Made by a program: the position numbers and the translations under genes | Assembly: GCA_029556545.1 (NCBI GenBank) | Contig: JAKQEQ010000138.1 | Coordinates: forward strand, 1-64,000 | Reading direction: 5' to 3' | DNA: 64,000 nt | Source: Candidatus Hydrogenedentota bacterium | Lineage (GTDB): Bacteria > Hydrogenedentota > Hydrogenedentia > Hydrogenedentales > JAGMZX01 | The notes under the pieces: generated by a model | What the model saw: only the letters and a program-made list of their open reading frames with translations | The model's database searches: none | What the model was told of the DNA's origin: nothing | In this document: positions 8,462 to 17,585 of the stretch, piece after piece | Layout of the letters: each line of letters starts with the position of its first letter | Numbering within the stretch: the stretch's first letter is position 1

Positions 8462-9271
8462 TTACACGAACACCAACCAGTAATAGAGCACGGGGCCAGC
8501 GAACAGGTAGCCGTCGCAGCGGTCCAGCACGCCGCCGTGCCCGGGGAAAACAAAACCGGAGTCCTTCACGCCCGCGTCCCGCTTGAGCAGCGACTCGACC
8601 AGGTCGCCGATCTCGCCCACGAACGCGAGGGCGACGCCGGTGACCACGTAGGAGGCGACGCTCCAGTCCGGAAACGCGCGGCACGCGAAGGCGAACCGTA
8701 GACCGTAGCAGATCAGCGCGGCGAGCGCGCCGCCCGCGAGCCCGGCCACGGCGCCTTCCCAGGACTTGTTCGGGCTGGTCTGGGGCGCCAGTTTGTGGCG
8801 GCCATAGCGGGCGCCGATATACATGGCGGCGCTGTCCGAGAGCGCCACGGCGCCGAGCAGGAGCGTTAACAGCCCCGGGCCAGTCGGGTCTATGCCGCGC
8901 AGCAGCACAAAGTGCGCGGGCAGCCACCCGACGTACATAACACCGAAGAGGGCGGCGGTCATGCCGGCGATGGTATGCCAGCGGAAGAATAGATGGCAGA
9001 CCGTGACGAGCAGGAACCCTATCGTGAGCGCGAGGTTCATGTGCCGGAGCGAGCCCCAATGCGCCGTGAAGAGTAGCGCCACAATGACGAGACCCGCGCC
9101 GACCACCTCGGGCTCGATGCCGCGCCTGCGGACGAGCACGAAATACTCTCCGAGGCCGACCAGGACGAGCCCGACGATGAAGAAGGTAAAGCCGAGGCGA
9201 AGCTGGGGGACCCAGATTAGCAGGAGCGTTACCGGCAGGAGCACCAACGCCGTGCGGATGCGATTTAGCAT
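8462..9271 (-). CDS. cdsA: Phosphatidate cytidylyltransferase (CDP-diglyceride synthase)
   Basis: 269 residues with about eight membrane helices. It makes CDP-diacylglycerol from phosphatidate and CTP, the branch point for phospholipids. The C-terminal CDS signature is clear: SPNKSWEGAVAGLAGG, EIGDLVESLLKRD and KDSGFVFPGHGGVLDRCDGYL with the metal-binding aspartates. Its start overlaps the 3' end of uppS by 7 bp, which argues for translational coupling in the conserved order uppS-cdsA. Confidence 0.95.
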   Translation of the reverse strand: MLNRIRTALVLLPVTLLLIWVPQLRLGFTFFIVGLVLVGLGEYFVLVRRRGIEPEVVGAGLVIVALLFTAHWGSLRHMNLALTIGFLLVTVCHLFFRWHTIAGMTAALFGVMYVGWLPAHFVLLRGIDPTGPGLLTLLLGAVALSDSAAMYIGARYGRHKLAPQTSPNKSWEGAVAGLAGGALAALICYGLRFAFACRAFPDWSVASYVVTGVALAFVGEIGDLVESLLKRDAGVKDSGFVFPGHGGVLDRCDGYLFAGPVLYYWLVFV

Positions 9272-10044
9272 GACGCGCCCTTCCTTTTCGTCTCGGGGCG
9301 GCCCCCGAATCGCCGGGAGCGCCCCTGGTACGCGACGATGGCGTCACAGAGGGCCTGTTTGTCGAAATCGGGCCAGAGAATGGGCAGTACGACAATTTCG
9401 GCATAGGAAATCTGCCACAACATGAAGTTGCTGATGCGCATTTCGCCGCTGGTCCGGATCAGCAGGTCCACCTCGGGATGATCGGGCACGTACAAGCGCC
9501 GGGCGATCATCTGCTCATCCACGTCTTGGGGCCGCAAGCGCCCCGCCGCGGCGTCGTCCGCGATGGCCCGCGCGGCATCCGCGAGTTCGGCGCGACCGCC
9601 GTAGTTGATGGCGACGATGGCGTCCATGGCGCGGTTGTTTTGCGTGCGTTCTATACAGTAACGCAGGTCCTTCACCGCGCGGGCCGGCAGCCCTTCCCAA
9701 CGCCCCATGAAGCGCACGCGGATGCGGTGCTTGTCGATTTCGTCTATTTCCTTGTGAATGTACTTGCTCATGAGGCGGAACAGGGTGTTGACTTCCGTGG
9801 CGCTTCGCCGCCAGTTCTCGGTCGAGAAGGCGTAGAGGCTCAGCGCGTCCACGCCGAGTTCGCGGCACGCCTCGATGGCCAGACGCACGCCTCGCGCGCC
9901 CGCCTCGTGGCCCTGTGCGCGCGTCTTGCCGAGCCGGGCGGCCCAGCGCCCGTTCCCGTCCATGATAATGGCGATATGGCGGGGCAGGCGGTCCATGTCT
10001 ATGCGCGGGTCGAGGACGCGCTGCTCTTTCTTTGCCGTTTCCAT
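9265..10044 (-). CDS. uppS: Isoprenyl transferase (undecaprenyl diphosphate synthase)
   Basis: 259 residues. Cis-prenyltransferase that elongates FPP with IPP to undecaprenyl diphosphate, the lipid carrier for peptidoglycan. Asp29 in IIMDGNGRWA binds the diphosphate/Mg; other family motifs are GHEAGARGVR, LYAFSTENW and near the end DLLIRTSGEMRISNFMLWQ with SYAEI. The position between frr and cdsA is the textbook order. A 10-bp inverted repeat sits in the 101-bp gap from frr. Confidence 0.95.
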   Translation of the reverse strand: METAKKEQRVLDPRIDMDRLPRHIAIIMDGNGRWAARLGKTRAQGHEAGARGVRLAIEACRELGVDALSLYAFSTENWRRSATEVNTLFRLMSKYIHKEIDEIDKHRIRVRFMGRWEGLPARAVKDLRYCIERTQNNRAMDAIVAINYGGRAELADAARAIADDAAAGRLRPQDVDEQMIARRLYVPDHPEVDLLIRTSGEMRISNFMLWQISYAEIVVLPILWPDFDKQALCDAIVAYQGRSRRFGGRPETKRKGASC

Positions 10045-10074
10045 GATGCTGTCCCATGAGCGTGTACATAGGAA

Positions 10075-10109
10075 GACCGCGGACAGGCACAGCAGCCCCG
10101 TCCGCGGTC
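10075..10109. other. Perfect 10-bp inverted repeat between frr and uppS
   Basis: GACCGCGGAC (10075-10084) and GTCCGCGGTC (10100-10109) can form a 10-bp stem with a 15-nt loop. No T-tract follows on either strand, so it is not a typical intrinsic terminator. It could stabilise the frr transcript or modulate uppS expression within the operon. Confidence 0.6.
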
Positions 10110-10145
10110 TTGGAATTCGTCACATGTATTGCACAAACAGCACGA

Positions 10146-10703
10146 TTACACTTCCATGATGTCTTCTTCTTTGAGCTTGAAGATATCGTCGATTCTCTTG
10201 ATGTGTTCGTCGGTGACCTTGTCCATCGTTTCGGTGAGATGGTGGGCGTCGTCCTCGGGAATCTCACCGTCCTTCTGCGCCTTCTTGATTTCCTCGATGG
10301 CGTGGCGGCGTATGTTGCGCACGGCGACCTTGGCTTCCTCGCGCAGCTTTCCCGCGACCTTGACCAAGTCCTTGCGGCGTTCCTCGGTCAGCGGCGGAAA
10401 TGGGACGCGGATGACCCTGCCGTCGTTCGAGGGCGTGATCCCCAGCGGCGACTGCATAATCGCCTTCTCGACGATGGACATCTGGCTCTTGTCCCACAGG
10501 TCGATGACGATGAGATGCGGGTCCGGCACGCTGATGGTGCCCATCTGGTTGATCTTCATCTTTGCGCCGTAGGCATCCACGTCGACCACGTCGAGCAGCC
10601 CGGCGTTGGCCCGGCTGGTGCGTATGCCGGCGAGTTCGTGCTGGTAGGCTTCGACGCTCTTTCCCATTTTCGCGCGCGCGTCCGAGACTACAGGGTGTGG
10701 CAT
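10146..10703 (-). CDS. frr: Ribosome recycling factor
   Basis: 185 residues, the usual RRF length. It splits post-termination ribosomes together with EF-G. Typical features are the N-terminal GKSVEAYQHELAGIRTSRANAGLLD, NQMGTISVPDPHLIVIDLWDKS, and the charged three-helix C-terminal part with KDLVKVAGKLREEAKVAVRNIRR. It begins 3 bp after pyrH. It is part of the rpsB-tsf-pyrH-frr operon. Confidence 0.96.
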   Translation of the reverse strand: MPHPVVSDARAKMGKSVEAYQHELAGIRTSRANAGLLDVVDVDAYGAKMKINQMGTISVPDPHLIVIDLWDKSQMSIVEKAIMQSPLGITPSNDGRVIRVPFPPLTEERRKDLVKVAGKLREEAKVAVRNIRRHAIEEIKKAQKDGEIPEDDAHHLTETMDKVTDEHIKRIDDIFKLKEEDIMEV

Positions 10704-10706
10704 AGA

Positions 10707-11429
10707 TCACTCTCCCTTGACGATAGTACCGATGGATTCGCCGCGCAGGGCTCTAAGAATATTGCCCCGCCGCGTCAGGTTGAAGACGAGAATGGGCAAC
10801 CGATGCTCCCGGCACAGCGAGATGGCGGTTGCGTCCATAACCTTCAAGTCTTTCGCCAGGACCGTATTATAATCCACGGTTTCGTAGCGTTTCGCGGCCT
10901 TGTTCACAACCGGGTCTTCGTCGTAGACCCCGTCCACCTTCGTCGCCTTCATTAACACGTCCGCGCCGATTTCGTTCGCGCGCAGGGCGGCGGCGGTGTC
11001 GGTGGTGAAGAAGGGGTTTCCCGTGCCCGCGCCGAAGATGACGACGCGCCCCTTTTCGAGGTGGCGCGTCGCGCGCCGCCGGATGTAGGGCTCGGCGACG
11101 GGCCGCATGGCGATAGCCGTCATGACGCGGGTGGCCACGTTGCGCTTTTCGAGGCAGGCCTGTATCGCCAGCGCGTTGATGACCGTCGCGAGCATGCCCA
11201 TGTAGTCGCCGGTCGGCTTGTCGACGCCGTCCTCGAGCTTTTTGCCACCCCGGTAGATGTTGCCGCCGCCGACGACCAGCCCGATTTCGACGCCCAAGCG
11301 GTGCGCCTCGGCGACCTCGTCGCAGACCGCGCCCAAGGCATCGAAGTCGATACAGCCCGCCTCGCCGTCGCCCTCGAGGGCTTCGCCGCTGAGTTTCAAC
11401 AAGATGCGCTTGTATGCCGGACCTGCCAC
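10707..11429 (-). CDS. pyrH: Uridylate kinase (UMP kinase)
   Basis: 240 residues from GTG 11429, 7 bp after the tsf stop; AGGGG at the tsf 3' end serves as ribosome site. Longer readings run into tsf out of frame. It phosphorylates UMP to UDP; it belongs to the amino-acid kinase fold. Motifs: [13 protein letters not shown] at the N-terminus, [49 protein letters not shown] and [13 protein letters not shown]. Bacterial PyrH is hexameric and controlled by GTP and UTP. Confidence 0.96.
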   Translation of the reverse strand: MAGPAYKRILLKLSGEALEGDGEAGCIDFDALGAVCDEVAEAHRLGVEIGLVVGGGNIYRGGKKLEDGVDKPTGDYMGMLATVINALAIQACLEKRNVATRVMTAIAMRPVAEPYIRRRATRHLEKGRVVIFGAGTGNPFFTTDTAAALRANEIGADVLMKATKVDGVYDEDPVVNKAAKRYETVDYNTVLAKDLKVMDATAISLCREHRLPILVFNLTRRGNILRALRGESIGTIVKGE

Positions 11430-11436
11430 TACGCGC

Positions 11437-12102
11437 TTACCCCTGGACCTTGGCCAGTTCGGCGGCCACCTCCTCGGCCAGGTTGGACTGCTTCTTTTCG
11501 ATTCCCTCGCCAAGCTCGAATCGCACGAAACGGCGCACGTCGATCTTCTCGCCGCACTTGCCGCTCAATTGAATCATCAAGTCCTGAATTGTCTTGCCGT
11601 CGTGTTCGGGCTTGACCGACGGCTGCTCGAGCAGGCAGACCTCACTATACCACTTGCCGAGCTTGCCCTGCGCGATCTTTTCGAGGATTTGCTCGGGCTT
11701 TCCGGTCTCCCGCGCTTGCTGCATGTAGAGCGCCTTTTCCGCCACGAGCTCGTCCGGCGTCACGTCCTCCCGGCGCACCCAACGCGGCGCCGCGGAGCAG
11801 ACTTGCAGGCATACGTCCTTCACGAAGGTCTGGAATTCCGCGCCGCGCGCCACGAAATCGGTCTCACAGTTGACCTCGACCAGCACGCCGACCTTGCCGC
11901 CCATATGGATGTACGAGGCGACGGCGCCTTCGCTGGCGGCGCGGTCCTGGCGCTTGGCGGCCTTCGCGATGCCGCGCTCGCGGAGCCACAACACGGCCTT
12001 CTCGAAGTCGCCGCCCGATTCACCGAGTGCCTTCTTGCAGTCCATCATGCCGGCGCCCGTGGCGTCGCGCAGTTCCTTTACGTCTTGTGCGGTGATTGCC
12101 AT
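11437..12102 (-). CDS. tsf: Elongation factor Ts
   Basis: 221 residues. It exchanges GDP for GTP on EF-Tu. Conserved parts are the UBA-like N-terminal [17 protein letters not shown], then [30 protein letters not shown], which contacts EF-Tu. It is shorter than E. coli EF-Ts (283) and closer to short EF-Ts such as Thermus, with one core dimerisation module. It ends with a Glu/Ala-rich helix. It is 9 bp after rpsB. Confidence 0.95.
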   Translation of the reverse strand: MAITAQDVKELRDATGAGMMDCKKALGESGGDFEKAVLWLRERGIAKAAKRQDRAASEGAVASYIHMGGKVGVLVEVNCETDFVARGAEFQTFVKDVCLQVCSAAPRWVRREDVTPDELVAEKALYMQQARETGKPEQILEKIAQGKLGKWYSEVCLLEQPSVKPEHDGKTIQDLMIQLSGKCGEKIDVRRFVRFELGEGIEKKQSNLAEEVAAELAKVQG

Positions 12103-12111
12103 GATATTCGC

Positions 12112-13026
12112 TCACTCCTCGTAGTCTTCGGCCGCCGCCGTCGCCAGCGGAGTTGTGCTTTCCTCGTCCCCGGCTTCCGGCGCCTCTTCCTGTTCTTCCG
12201 CCTCGGTCGCTTCGTCCACCGCGGAGGCCGCCGCAAGCGTGGTCATGCGTCCGTCCTTCGCCATCGCCTCGCGTTCGGCGCGGGCCAGGGCATCGCGGTC
12301 CGTCTGCCGGTCCTTCTTGTGGTGTTCCTCACGGAGCTTCTCGGCCTTCATGCGCCCCTCGATGACGGCGTCGGCGACGATCGAACAGAACAAGTTGATC
12401 GCGCGCAGCGCGTCGTCATTGCCCGGAATGGGCACATCGACCACGTCCGGGTCGCAGTTTGTATCCACGATGCCGATGCACGGGATGCGCAGGCGGCGCG
12501 CCTCGGCGACGGCGATGTCCTCATTCTTGACGTCGATAACGAACAGGATGTTGGGGCGGTGCGGCATTTCGCGGACGCCCGAGAGGTTCTTCTCGAGCTT
12601 CTCGCGCTCCTTGCGCATTTTTGCCGCCTCTTTCTTCGTATACAGGTTGATCTTGCCCTGGTCTTCCAATTCCTGTATTCGGTTCAACTTCGCGATGCTG
12701 GACTTGATCGTCTGCCAGTTGGTCATCGTGCCGCCGAGCCAGCGGTTGTTGACGTAATACATGCCGCAGCGCAGGGCCTCGCGCTTGATCGTCTCCTGGG
12801 CCTGCCGCTTCGTGCCCACGAAGAGAACGACGCCGCCCTGCGCCACCGTGTCGCGCACGAGCGTGTACGCGCGCACCAACTGGCGCATGGTCTTTTGCAG
12901 GTCGATGATGTAGATGCCGTTGCGCTCGCCGAAGATGAAGCGCGCCATCTTCGGGTGCCAGCGGCGGGTTTGGTGGCCGAAATGGATTCCGGCCTCGAGG
13001 AGTTGTCGCATGGTAACGACAGCCAT
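12112..13026 (-). CDS. rpsB: 30S ribosomal protein S2
   Basis: 304 residues from ATG 13026, which has GGAGG 8 nt upstream. Core motifs: [41 protein letters not shown] and [15 protein letters not shown]. The last 60 or so residues form a Glu/Ala-rich acidic tail absent from E. coli S2 (241 residues). It is first gene of the translation operon, behind a good promoter at 13135-13164. Confidence 0.95.
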   Translation of the reverse strand: MAVVTMRQLLEAGIHFGHQTRRWHPKMARFIFGERNGIYIIDLQKTMRQLVRAYTLVRDTVAQGGVVLFVGTKRQAQETIKREALRCGMYYVNNRWLGGTMTNWQTIKSSIAKLNRIQELEDQGKINLYTKKEAAKMRKEREKLEKNLSGVREMPHRPNILFVIDVKNEDIAVAEARRLRIPCIGIVDTNCDPDVVDVPIPGNDDALRAINLFCSIVADAVIEGRMKAEKLREEHHKKDRQTDRDALARAEREAMAKDGRMTTLAAASAVDEATEAEEQEEAPEAGDEESTTPLATAAAEDYEE

Positions 13027-13134
13027 AGTACACCTCCATTCGGGTTGTTCCTCGGGGTCTTGGGCCGATCCGCGTAGAGCGGACACCCGAACCTGCCTTG
13101 GTGCATAGACCCCTGTGAAATAAGAAGTGGATGG

Positions 13135-13164
13135 AGTCTAGCACACGGTCGGCGGTATGCGCAA
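13135..13164 (-). promoter_or_regulatory. Sigma-70 promoter of the rpsB operon
   Basis: On the minus strand TTGCGC (13159-13164), 18-bp spacer, TAGACT (13135-13140), with TGC directly before the -10 (extended -10). The start near 13128 gives a leader of about 100 nt before rpsB. The same TGC-TAGACT form with an 18-bp spacer occurs before rimP. Confidence 0.65.
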
Positions 13165-13299
13165 ATCTGGAAGTCCGCGAATGAGCGCGATGTCGCAGGT
13201 TGCCCCGCGCGACGCCTTGCGGACAAGACTGTTGCGACGGAGGCGTCGACGCCGGTGTCTTCTCGTAATACCGAACCGGGATCGAGTACGATTGCGGGC

Positions 13300-16257
13300 A
13301 TGAACTGCGATAAGCTGACCATCATGGCGTGCAGAGGGTTCATCGCGACGGCGCTGTTGGCGTGCATGGCGGGGGTGTGCGGCGCGGAGGCGGCGCCGGG
13401 GCCCGTGGCGCATTGGGTCTTCGACCCGGAACACGTGGCGGGGAAGATCGTTGCGGACCTGGCGGGGGAAGTCCCCGCGACGGTCTCTGGTCCGGTTCGT
13501 TTCGGCGGTACCGGGGCGCGACCGGCGTTGCTGGTCAACAAAGCGGACAATCTGATGACGCTGCCGTATGAGCTGGAATCGCGCACGCTGCCGCGCGAGG
13601 CGGTCACCATCGAGGCGTGGGTCTGTATCGAACAGACCACGGAATGGGGCGGCATTCTGGGCGCGGTCCAGGACAACGGCGGTTACCAGAAAGGGTTCAT
13701 TCTCGGGTATCGGCAGTCGAACTTCAGTTTCGGAATCAGTACGGAGGGCGCGGATGACGGCGACGGGCGGCTCACCTATATCCGTGACCGGCACAGCTTT
13801 GAGTGGGGACGGTGGTATCACGTTGTGGGCGTGTACGACGGGGCGGTCCAACGGCTATACGTGGATGGCGGGCTCGTGGCGGAGGCGCGGGAGCAGTCCG
13901 GCCCGATCAATTATCCCGCGCGCGCGGCATATGTCATTGGCGCGTTCATCGACGACAACGAGAAGTTCTACTGGCGCGGCTGGCTGGGCGAGTTGCGTCT
14001 GTTCGATCGTGCTCTCGACGAAGCGGAAGTGCGGTCGGCCTACGAAGCGCGACGCGGCGAGTTTCCCGAACGGCTGCACGTGGCGGTCGGGCCCTATGTC
14101 GAGCGCCTGGCGCGCGACGCGATGCGCATCCGCTGGCGCACCGAGCATCCCTCGCCGACGCGCGTCCTCTTCGGCGATGCGCCCGCGGCGCTTGAGGTCA
14201 GGGAGCAGGAGGGACTTCGCACGGAGCACGAACTGGTTATCGATAGCATCGTGCCGAAGCGGATGTATTTCTACCGCATCCCGTTTCAGGACGAGAACGG
14301 CGCACAACACTGGACCCGCTTGCACGAGTACGACTCGACCTACGGATTCTCGGAATTGACGGTCACGCCCGGCCCGTTCGCTTATGAAAACGACGAGGAC
14401 CGCGCCTTTTTCTCGGAGGTCGCGGAAAAAATTCTGGCCGACAGCGATGTCGCGAAGGGCTATGCGCTGGTCGTGGGCAACGGCGAAGGGCGGCTTGCCT
14501 ACGAACTCGCGGCGCGTACGCAACTCCAGGTCGTCGCGCTCGACGACGACCCGGCGCGGATCGAGCGGGTCCGGCGCGCCTTGGACGAGACCGGGCTCTA
14601 CGGCGTGCGGGTGAAGGTGCATCACTGCGATTTTGAGTCGTTGCCCTACGGGCAGTACATGGCCAACCTGATCGTGTCGGAAAGCATGCTTTTCGATGGG
14701 CAGCCGCCGTGTACGAGGGCGGAATTGCGGCGGGTCCTGCGCCCGAACGGGGGGCGGGTACTGCTGGCCGGCCCGCGCGAGGCGACGGAGCGTTTAGAGG
14801 CGTGGCGCAACGTCGCGCGGGACGGGGGCGACTGGATTCCCGCTTCCGCGGAGATGACAGAGAAGGGCGCAGCGGACAACCTTGTCTGGCTTGCGTACAC
14901 GCGGCCGGCGCTACCGAAGAGCGGCGAGTGGACGCATCAGTATGCGAACGCGGCGAACACGGCGTGCAGTGAGGACCCGTATCCCGGATTGAACATGCGG
15001 CCGCTCTGGTTCGGCGATCCAGGGCCGCGTCCGATGGCGGACCGTGGCACGCGATCGCCCGCGCCGCTGTACACCGACGGGCGGATGTACGTGCAGGGCG
15101 ATTGCCGCCTCTTCGGCATGGACGCCTATAACGGGACCATGCTGTGGGAGTTGGATATCCCGGACTTGCGCCGCGCGAATGTGCCCCGGTGTTCGAGCAA
15201 TATGGCCGTGGCCGGCGACACGCTCTACGTCGCTGTTCGCGATCGCTGCTGGGTGATCGACGGGCAGACCGGCACGTTGCGCAGGACGTTGCAGGTTCCG
15301 GTCCCCGGCGACCCGCGGCGGCACGACTGGGGCTATGTCGCGGTGGTGGACGACATGCTCTACGGCACGGCGGTCAAGCGGGGCGGGCTGTATATCGGCG
15401 CGGACGGCGAGTGGTACGACAAACGGGGTCCGGAGTCGGAGAAGACGGTGTCGGATGTGCTTTTTGTGCTGAAGCCAAGCTTCAGCGGAAAAACGCGTTC
15501 CCAAGTACAACTTGGGAACGAGCGGGGGGAGGGACTTGGGAACGAGCGGGGGGAGCGGGGGATCGTGTGGAGCTACACGGGCGGGGCGGTACTGGATTCG
15601 ACGCTGACCGTCGGCGGGGGGCGCGTGTACTTCATCGAGAGCCGTAACCCCGCGATCGCGGCGTGGGATGCGGGGCGTTTCGGCGATGAACTCAACGTGA
15701 ACCGCTTTCTGGTCGGGCTCGACGCGAAGACAGGCGATAAGTTGTGGGAGCAGGCATACGATCATGCCCCCGCCGTGTTTGTCCATTATCTGATGTATGC
15801 GAACGAAACCCTGGTGTCCGTTACGTCGTCGGACCGTTGGGATGTGTACGCCTTCGACGCGCGCGACGGCGCGTTTCGCTGGGAGCGGCATAATCCGTGG
15901 AACCGCGACCACCACGGCGGCGCGATGCAGCACCCGGCGATCATCGGCGATATCGTTTACGCGGAACCAGCGATGATCCGCCTGGCCTCGGGCGATGTCA
16001 TTCGTGACGACGTGACGGGTCGCAGCGGCTGCGGCACGGTCGCGGCGTCGGCAAACGCGCTCGTGTTTCGGGACGGCGTACACGCCATATGGGACTTGAA
16101 GAAGAACAGGCGCGAACGATGGGCGGACCTGCGCCCGGGCTGCTGGCTCGGGATTATCCCGGCGGGCGGGCTCGTGCTGGCGCCGGAAAGCAGCGCGGGC
16201 TGTTGGTGCGCCGGGACCCCGATGCAGACGTCCATCGCGTTTGCGATGCCGGAGTAA
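13300..16257 (+). CDS. Secreted LamG / methyltransferase-fold / PQQ-propeller chimera
   Basis: About 985 residues. ATG 13300 is chosen because a signal peptide (GFIATALLACMAGVCGAEA) follows closely; ATG 13324 is also possible and neither has a strong ribosome site. Domains in order: a LamG/concanavalin lectin sandwich (about 25-245), a short fibronectin/phosphatase-N-like beta domain (260-350), a class-I SAM-methyltransferase-like Rossmann fold (360-515; GYALVVGNGEGRLAYELAA, VVALDDDPARIERVR, LRPNGGRVLLAGP), then a BamB/PQQ-like beta-propeller (530-985; repeated GTLYVAVRDRCWVIDGQTG-type blades). Two palindromic elements lie inside the coding sequence in frame. It is first of a four-gene cassette with an ABC transporter. 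Substrate and activity are unknown; SAM is not expected outside the cytoplasm. Confidence 0.8.
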   Translation: MNCDKLTIMACRGFIATALLACMAGVCGAEAAPGPVAHWVFDPEHVAGKIVADLAGEVPATVSGPVRFGGTGARPALLVNKADNLMTLPYELESRTLPREAVTIEAWVCIEQTTEWGGILGAVQDNGGYQKGFILGYRQSNFSFGISTEGADDGDGRLTYIRDRHSFEWGRWYHVVGVYDGAVQRLYVDGGLVAEAREQSGPINYPARAAYVIGAFIDDNEKFYWRGWLGELRLFDRALDEAEVRSAYEARRGEFPERLHVAVGPYVERLARDAMRIRWRTEHPSPTRVLFGDAPAALEVREQEGLRTEHELVIDSIVPKRMYFYRIPFQDENGAQHWTRLHEYDSTYGFSELTVTPGPFAYENDEDRAFFSEVAEKILADSDVAKGYALVVGNGEGRLAYELAARTQLQVVALDDDPARIERVRRALDETGLYGVRVKVHHCDFESLPYGQYMANLIVSESMLFDGQPPCTRAELRRVLRPNGGRVLLAGPREATERLEAWRNVARDGGDWIPASAEMTEKGAADNLVWLAYTRPALPKSGEWTHQYANAANTACSEDPYPGLNMRPLWFGDPGPRPMADRGTRSPAPLYTDGRMYVQGDCRLFGMDAYNGTMLWELDIPDLRRANVPRCSSNMAVAGDTLYVAVRDRCWVIDGQTGTLRRTLQVPVPGDPRRHDWGYVAVVDDMLYGTAVKRGGLYIGADGEWYDKRGPESEKTVSDVLFVLKPSFSGKTRSQVQLGNERGEGLGNERGERGIVWSYTGGAVLDSTLTVGGGRVYFIESRNPAIAAWDAGRFGDELNVNRFLVGLDAKTGDKLWEQAYDHAPAVFVHYLMYANETLVSVTSSDRWDVYAFDARDGAFRWERHNPWNRDHHGGAMQHPAIIGDIVYAEPAMIRLASGDVIRDDVTGRSGCGTVAASANALVFRDGVHAIWDLKKNRRERWADLRPGCWLGIIPAGGLVLAPESSAGCWCAGTPMQTSIAFAMPE
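14830..14860. repeat. REP-like palindrome in frame inside the LamG/PQQ gene
   Basis: The DNA reads CTGGATTCCCGCTTCCGCGG then AGATGAC, close to a palindromic repeat found between genes in many bacterial genomes (CTGGATTCCCGC...GCGGGAATGAC, from memory). Here it is translated as DWIPASAEMTEKG between the methyltransferase-like and propeller domains, without breaking the frame. Confidence 0.55.
15468..15555. repeat. Double-hairpin palindromic element in frame inside the propeller domain
   Basis: Two perfect hairpins follow each other: GCTGAAGC-CAA-GCTTCAGC (15468-15486) and CGTTCCCAAGT-ACA-ACTTGGGAACG (15496-15520). The right arm with its flank is then repeated: 22 bp at 15510-15531 recur at 15534-15555, offset by 24 bp, that is eight codons. 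It is translated as a low-complexity insert (KTRSQVQLGNERGEGLGNER) in a propeller loop between VLKPSF and GIVWSYTGG. Confidence 0.85.
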
Positions 16258-17585
16258 TGAAGGCGGTGCGAGTGAGCGAGCGATTACGATTACGATTACG
16301 ATTACGATTACGAGGACGAGAACGAGTACGAGTACGAGTACGAGGTGGGAGGGTGGGTTGCGTGGTGGCGGGGATCGTGCTTGTCTTGTTCGCTGCCCCG
16401 GCGGCGGACGCGTGCCGCTATTCCGTACGAGAAGTCGGCTTTGTCGACCTGGACCGGGGGAGTTATCGCCTGAATGTCTACGTGAACGACGAGACGCCGG
16501 AAGAGACGCTGGCCGCGTTGCGGCGCGCGACGGTGCTGCGCCTACGCGAGTCGTGCATCGAGGCGGAATTCATCAACGTGGACCGGGATTCGCAACATTC
16601 GGGACTCGCGCACCTGACCGACACCGGGGTCGCGACGTTTCCTCTTGCGGTCCTGGTTTCTCCCGAAGAGCGGGCGCGGCCCATGGCGCTTGCGGGGGAG
16701 GGCGTTGATTTCGACGCGGCCATCGAGGCGCTCGTGGATTCACCGATTCGGCGGAAACTGCTCGACGCCATGGTCGATGCGTATTGTGTTGTGCTCTTCG
16801 TCGAAGGGGCGCAGGACGAAGTGAACGCCAAGGCACGCACCGCCGCCGCGCAAGCGGTCGAGGTCATGACGCGCAACCTCGGCAGCGTCGAGAAGCCGAC
16901 GGACAAGCCGCCCCTGTTGCTCGAACTGCCGCACGCGGACCAAGCCGCCGAGGAGTGGCTGATCTGGTCGCTCGGGCTTGAGCCCGGCCCGCAGACGGAC
17001 CCCGGCATCGCGATCCTGTTTGGGCGCGGACGTCGGCTTGGGGCGACGCTGCGCGGCGACCGCGTAGACGCGGGGGAATTGACGCGGATTATGGCGTATA
17101 TTGGCGCATCTTGCGAGTGCGGCCTCGACCGATCATGGATGCAGGGTGTCATGGTCCCGCTGCGTTGGGACCGGCCCGTACGCGAGCGCCTGACGCGCCA
17201 TCTCGGTTTTGACCCGGACAGTCCGCTTGTTCGCATGGAGGTTAATCAGATACTTGCGCAAGGGGCGGTGGCGGGCTCGGGACTTCGGTTCGATGACCCG
17301 TTCTTCGGGTATCGCGAGTTCTCGACGGCGGCGGTCGTGGCCGAGGATACGGATGAACAAGAAGCGACGGCGGCGGGCGCGTCACAGGCAGGCGTGGCGG
17401 TGTTGAGCCAGGAGACCGTCTTGGACGACGCGGCCGTACCGGCGCCGCCGCAAACCGATGCGCCAGCGACGCACGAGCGCGGCGGCGGCTTGCCCGTGTT
17501 GGCGTGGGTGTTGGCGGCGGTGGCGCTCGTGAACGTGCTGGTGGTGCTCGGTCTGGTGGTCCGAGCGCGATGGAACGCATCATGA
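16257..17585 (+). CDS. Membrane-anchored secreted protein of unknown function, ABC-cassette linked
   Basis: 442 residues if it starts at ATG 16257, which overlaps the upstream stop (TAATG). Its first 35 residues are then an Arg-rich string coded by a hexanucleotide tract. GTG 16362, with GGGAGG about 9 nt upstream and directly before the signal peptide (VVAGIVLVLFAAPAADA), is an equally good start. The mature part begins CRYSVREVGFVDL; two similar alpha/beta segments follow, and the C-terminus has a Pro/Thr/Ala-rich linker and one membrane helix (LPVLAWVLAAVALVNVLVVLGLVV) with a short basic cytoplasmic tail. I do not recognise a catalytic motif. Its stop overlaps the permease start (ATGA), so it probably works with that transporter. 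Confidence 0.75.
   Translation: MKAVRVSERLRLRLRLRLRGRERVRVRVRGGRVGCVVAGIVLVLFAAPAADACRYSVREVGFVDLDRGSYRLNVYVNDETPEETLAALRRATVLRLRESCIEAEFINVDRDSQHSGLAHLTDTGVATFPLAVLVSPEERARPMALAGEGVDFDAAIEALVDSPIRRKLLDAMVDAYCVVLFVEGAQDEVNAKARTAAAQAVEVMTRNLGSVEKPTDKPPLLLELPHADQAAEEWLIWSLGLEPGPQTDPGIAILFGRGRRLGATLRGDRVDAGELTRIMAYIGASCECGLDRSWMQGVMVPLRWDRPVRERLTRHLGFDPDSPLVRMEVNQILAQGAVAGSGLRFDDPFFGYREFSTAAVVAEDTDEQEATAAGASQAGVAVLSQETVLDDAAVPAPPQTDAPATHERGGGLPVLAWVLAAVALVNVLVVLGLVVRARWNAS
16281..16344. repeat. Hexanucleotide simple-sequence tract at the start of a gene
   Basis: CGATTA is repeated about five times, followed by the variants CGAGGA, CGAGAA and CGAGTA (three copies). It codes for Leu-Arg and Val-Arg dipeptides if the ATG at 16257 is used. 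A shorter CGATTACGAGTACGAG tract lies at 7318-7333, between leuB and prfB. Confidence 0.9.

Noticed and set aside
11257-13077. 606-codon plus-strand frame opposite rpsB and tsf
   Set aside because: Shadow of highly conserved ribosomal genes, no recognisable domain.
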